NCBI GenBank assembly: GCA_963824085.1
Contig: CAWGNT010000017.1
Location: 1-64,000, forward strand
DNA length: 64,000 nt
Direction: 5' to 3'
Source of the DNA: JARRNE01 sp963824085
GTDB taxonomy: Bacteria > Pseudomonadota > Gammaproteobacteria > Chromatiales > Chromatiaceae
The first letter of the stretch is position 1. Every line of letters starts with the position of its first letter. The notes under the pieces were generated by a model, which was not told the DNA's origin, made no database searches, and saw nothing but the letters and a program-made list of their open reading frames with translations. Positions 63,414 through 64,000 of this stretch are shown piece after piece. Both the position numbers and the translations under genes were made by a program.

Positions 63414-64000
63414 GTGGACATTGTTCTGCTGAAGACCTTTCTCGAGGTTGCGCGCATGCGCCACTTCGGCAAAGCGGCCGAGACTCTATTCGTCACGCAG
63501 TCGGCGGTGAGTGCCCGCATCAAGCTGCTCGAATCGACGCTCGGCGTCGATCTGTTCGAGCGCAAGCGAAACGACATCCAGCTCACGCCGGCGGGGCAGG
63601 GCTTGCGGGATCATGCGGAGGTCATCGTACGCAGTTGGGCGCGAGCGCAACAGGAGCTCGCGCTTGGCAGCCGCTTCGCCCAGTCCCTCGCGATTGGGGC
63701 CCCAGCGGACCTCTGGTCCATTTGGGTGCGGGATTGGGTTGTCGGTTTGCGGGGCGCCCGCCCCGACTTGGCTCTTCACCTGGACATCCTACCTGCAGAG
63801 ACGCTCGTGCGGCGTCTGTTGGCAATCCAGCTTGATCTCGCCTTCCTGTTCGAGCCGCCGCGGACCGCGGAGCTGGTGATGGAGCAGGTGACCCGAATCC
63901 CCCTCATCATGGTATCGACGCAGCCTGGCTTGACCGCAGATGCCGCCGTTAAGAATGGATACATCCTGGTCGACTGGGGGACTAGCTTCATGATCAGCCA
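63414..64000 (+). CDS. LysR-family transcriptional regulator, 3' partial
   Basis: From GTG 63414 the frame encodes a LysR HTH: VDIVLLKTFLEVARMRHFGK, AAETLFVTQSAVSARIKLLE and GVDLFERKRNDIQLTPAGQG, then the effector domain begins (LAIGAPADLWSIWVRDWV, LDLAFLFEPPRTAELVMEQV) and runs open to the window end. HdfR-like regulators share this N-terminus. The gene lies 134 bases after the transglycosylase and has no detectable ribosome site; ATG codons inside the HTH are too late to be the start. Its target is unknown. Confidence 0.87.
   Translation, partial: MDIVLLKTFLEVARMRHFGKAAETLFVTQSAVSARIKLLESTLGVDLFERKRNDIQLTPAGQGLRDHAEVIVRSWARAQQELALGSRFAQSLAIGAPADLWSIWVRDWVVGLRGARPDLALHLDILPAETLVRRLLAIQLDLAFLFEPPRTAELVMEQVTRIPLIMVSTQPGLTADAAVKNGYILVDWGTSFMIS

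Overview
The window is a GC-rich chromosomal segment from a Gram-negative bacterium, most likely a gammaproteobacterium. The support is Kdo transferase and core heptosyltransferase genes, overlapping hemB-aroE, a pcm-rhodanese pair, YpfJ-type peptidase, acetoacetyl-CoA reductase (PHB metabolism) and a RimK-like/GNAT-C39 pair. A sulfur-oxidising or Chromatiales-like lineage is possible but I cannot prove it. I see no rRNA, tRNA or CRISPR array and no complete insertion sequence.

Layout. 1-3.0 kb: a hybrid sensor kinase with two frameshifts, ending tail-to-tail against an antisense fragment of a second receiver domain. 3.4-5.0 kb: pcm, rhodanese and isochorismatase-like genes. 5.1-13 kb (minus strand): envelope polysaccharide genes, namely waaA (frameshifted), a polysaccharide deacetylase, a methyltransferase, two GT4 glycosyltransferases, a heptosyltransferase and an O-antigen ligase, several overlapping by a few bases. 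13.2-23.2 kb (plus strand, divergent): four closely related GT4 glycosyltransferases with a GNAT-like protein and a GINT1-like propeller protein among them, then CPBP protease, transglutaminase-like protein, TatD hydrolase and YbaK-type deacylase. 23.2-23.9 kb: ParD antitoxin with a broken ParE.

24-34 kb: a CPA1 antiporter, PEBP protein, a two-component system followed by an ABC-2 exporter, a flavin reductase-like protein and a TANGO2-like protein. 34.3-42.4 kb: the ATP-grasp (RimK-like) and GNAT/C39-peptidase pair, argE, YpfJ-like metallopeptidase, patatin-like membrane protein and a short SDR. 42.6-48.4 kb is the accessory zone: an AT-richer CopZ-like gene, cyclopropane fatty acid synthase, a decayed REP-associated transposase, group II intron-like scraps, a holin-like protein, carbonic anhydrase and a miniature DUF1559-like protein. 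48.4-54.4 kb: di-iron MBL protein, 2-hydroxyacid dehydrogenase and a very large FAD/Fe-S dehydrogenase. 54.7-64 kb: hypothetical genes, HIBADH-type reductase, aroE-hemB, two lytic transglycosylases, phaB, a V-type ATPase subunit I relic, a membrane protein and the start of a LysR regulator.

Two general features stand out. First, many genes carry single-base frameshifts or in-frame TAG codons, which means either an error-prone assembly or real decay. Second, the intergenic regions hold several dispersed repeat families: a ~95-bp palindromic element in three copies, a GTCATCCC hairpin family, heptamer tandem repeats and short-period phrase repeats. The most promising under-described unit is the overlapping RimK-like/GNAT-C39 gene pair at 34.3-37.0 kb.
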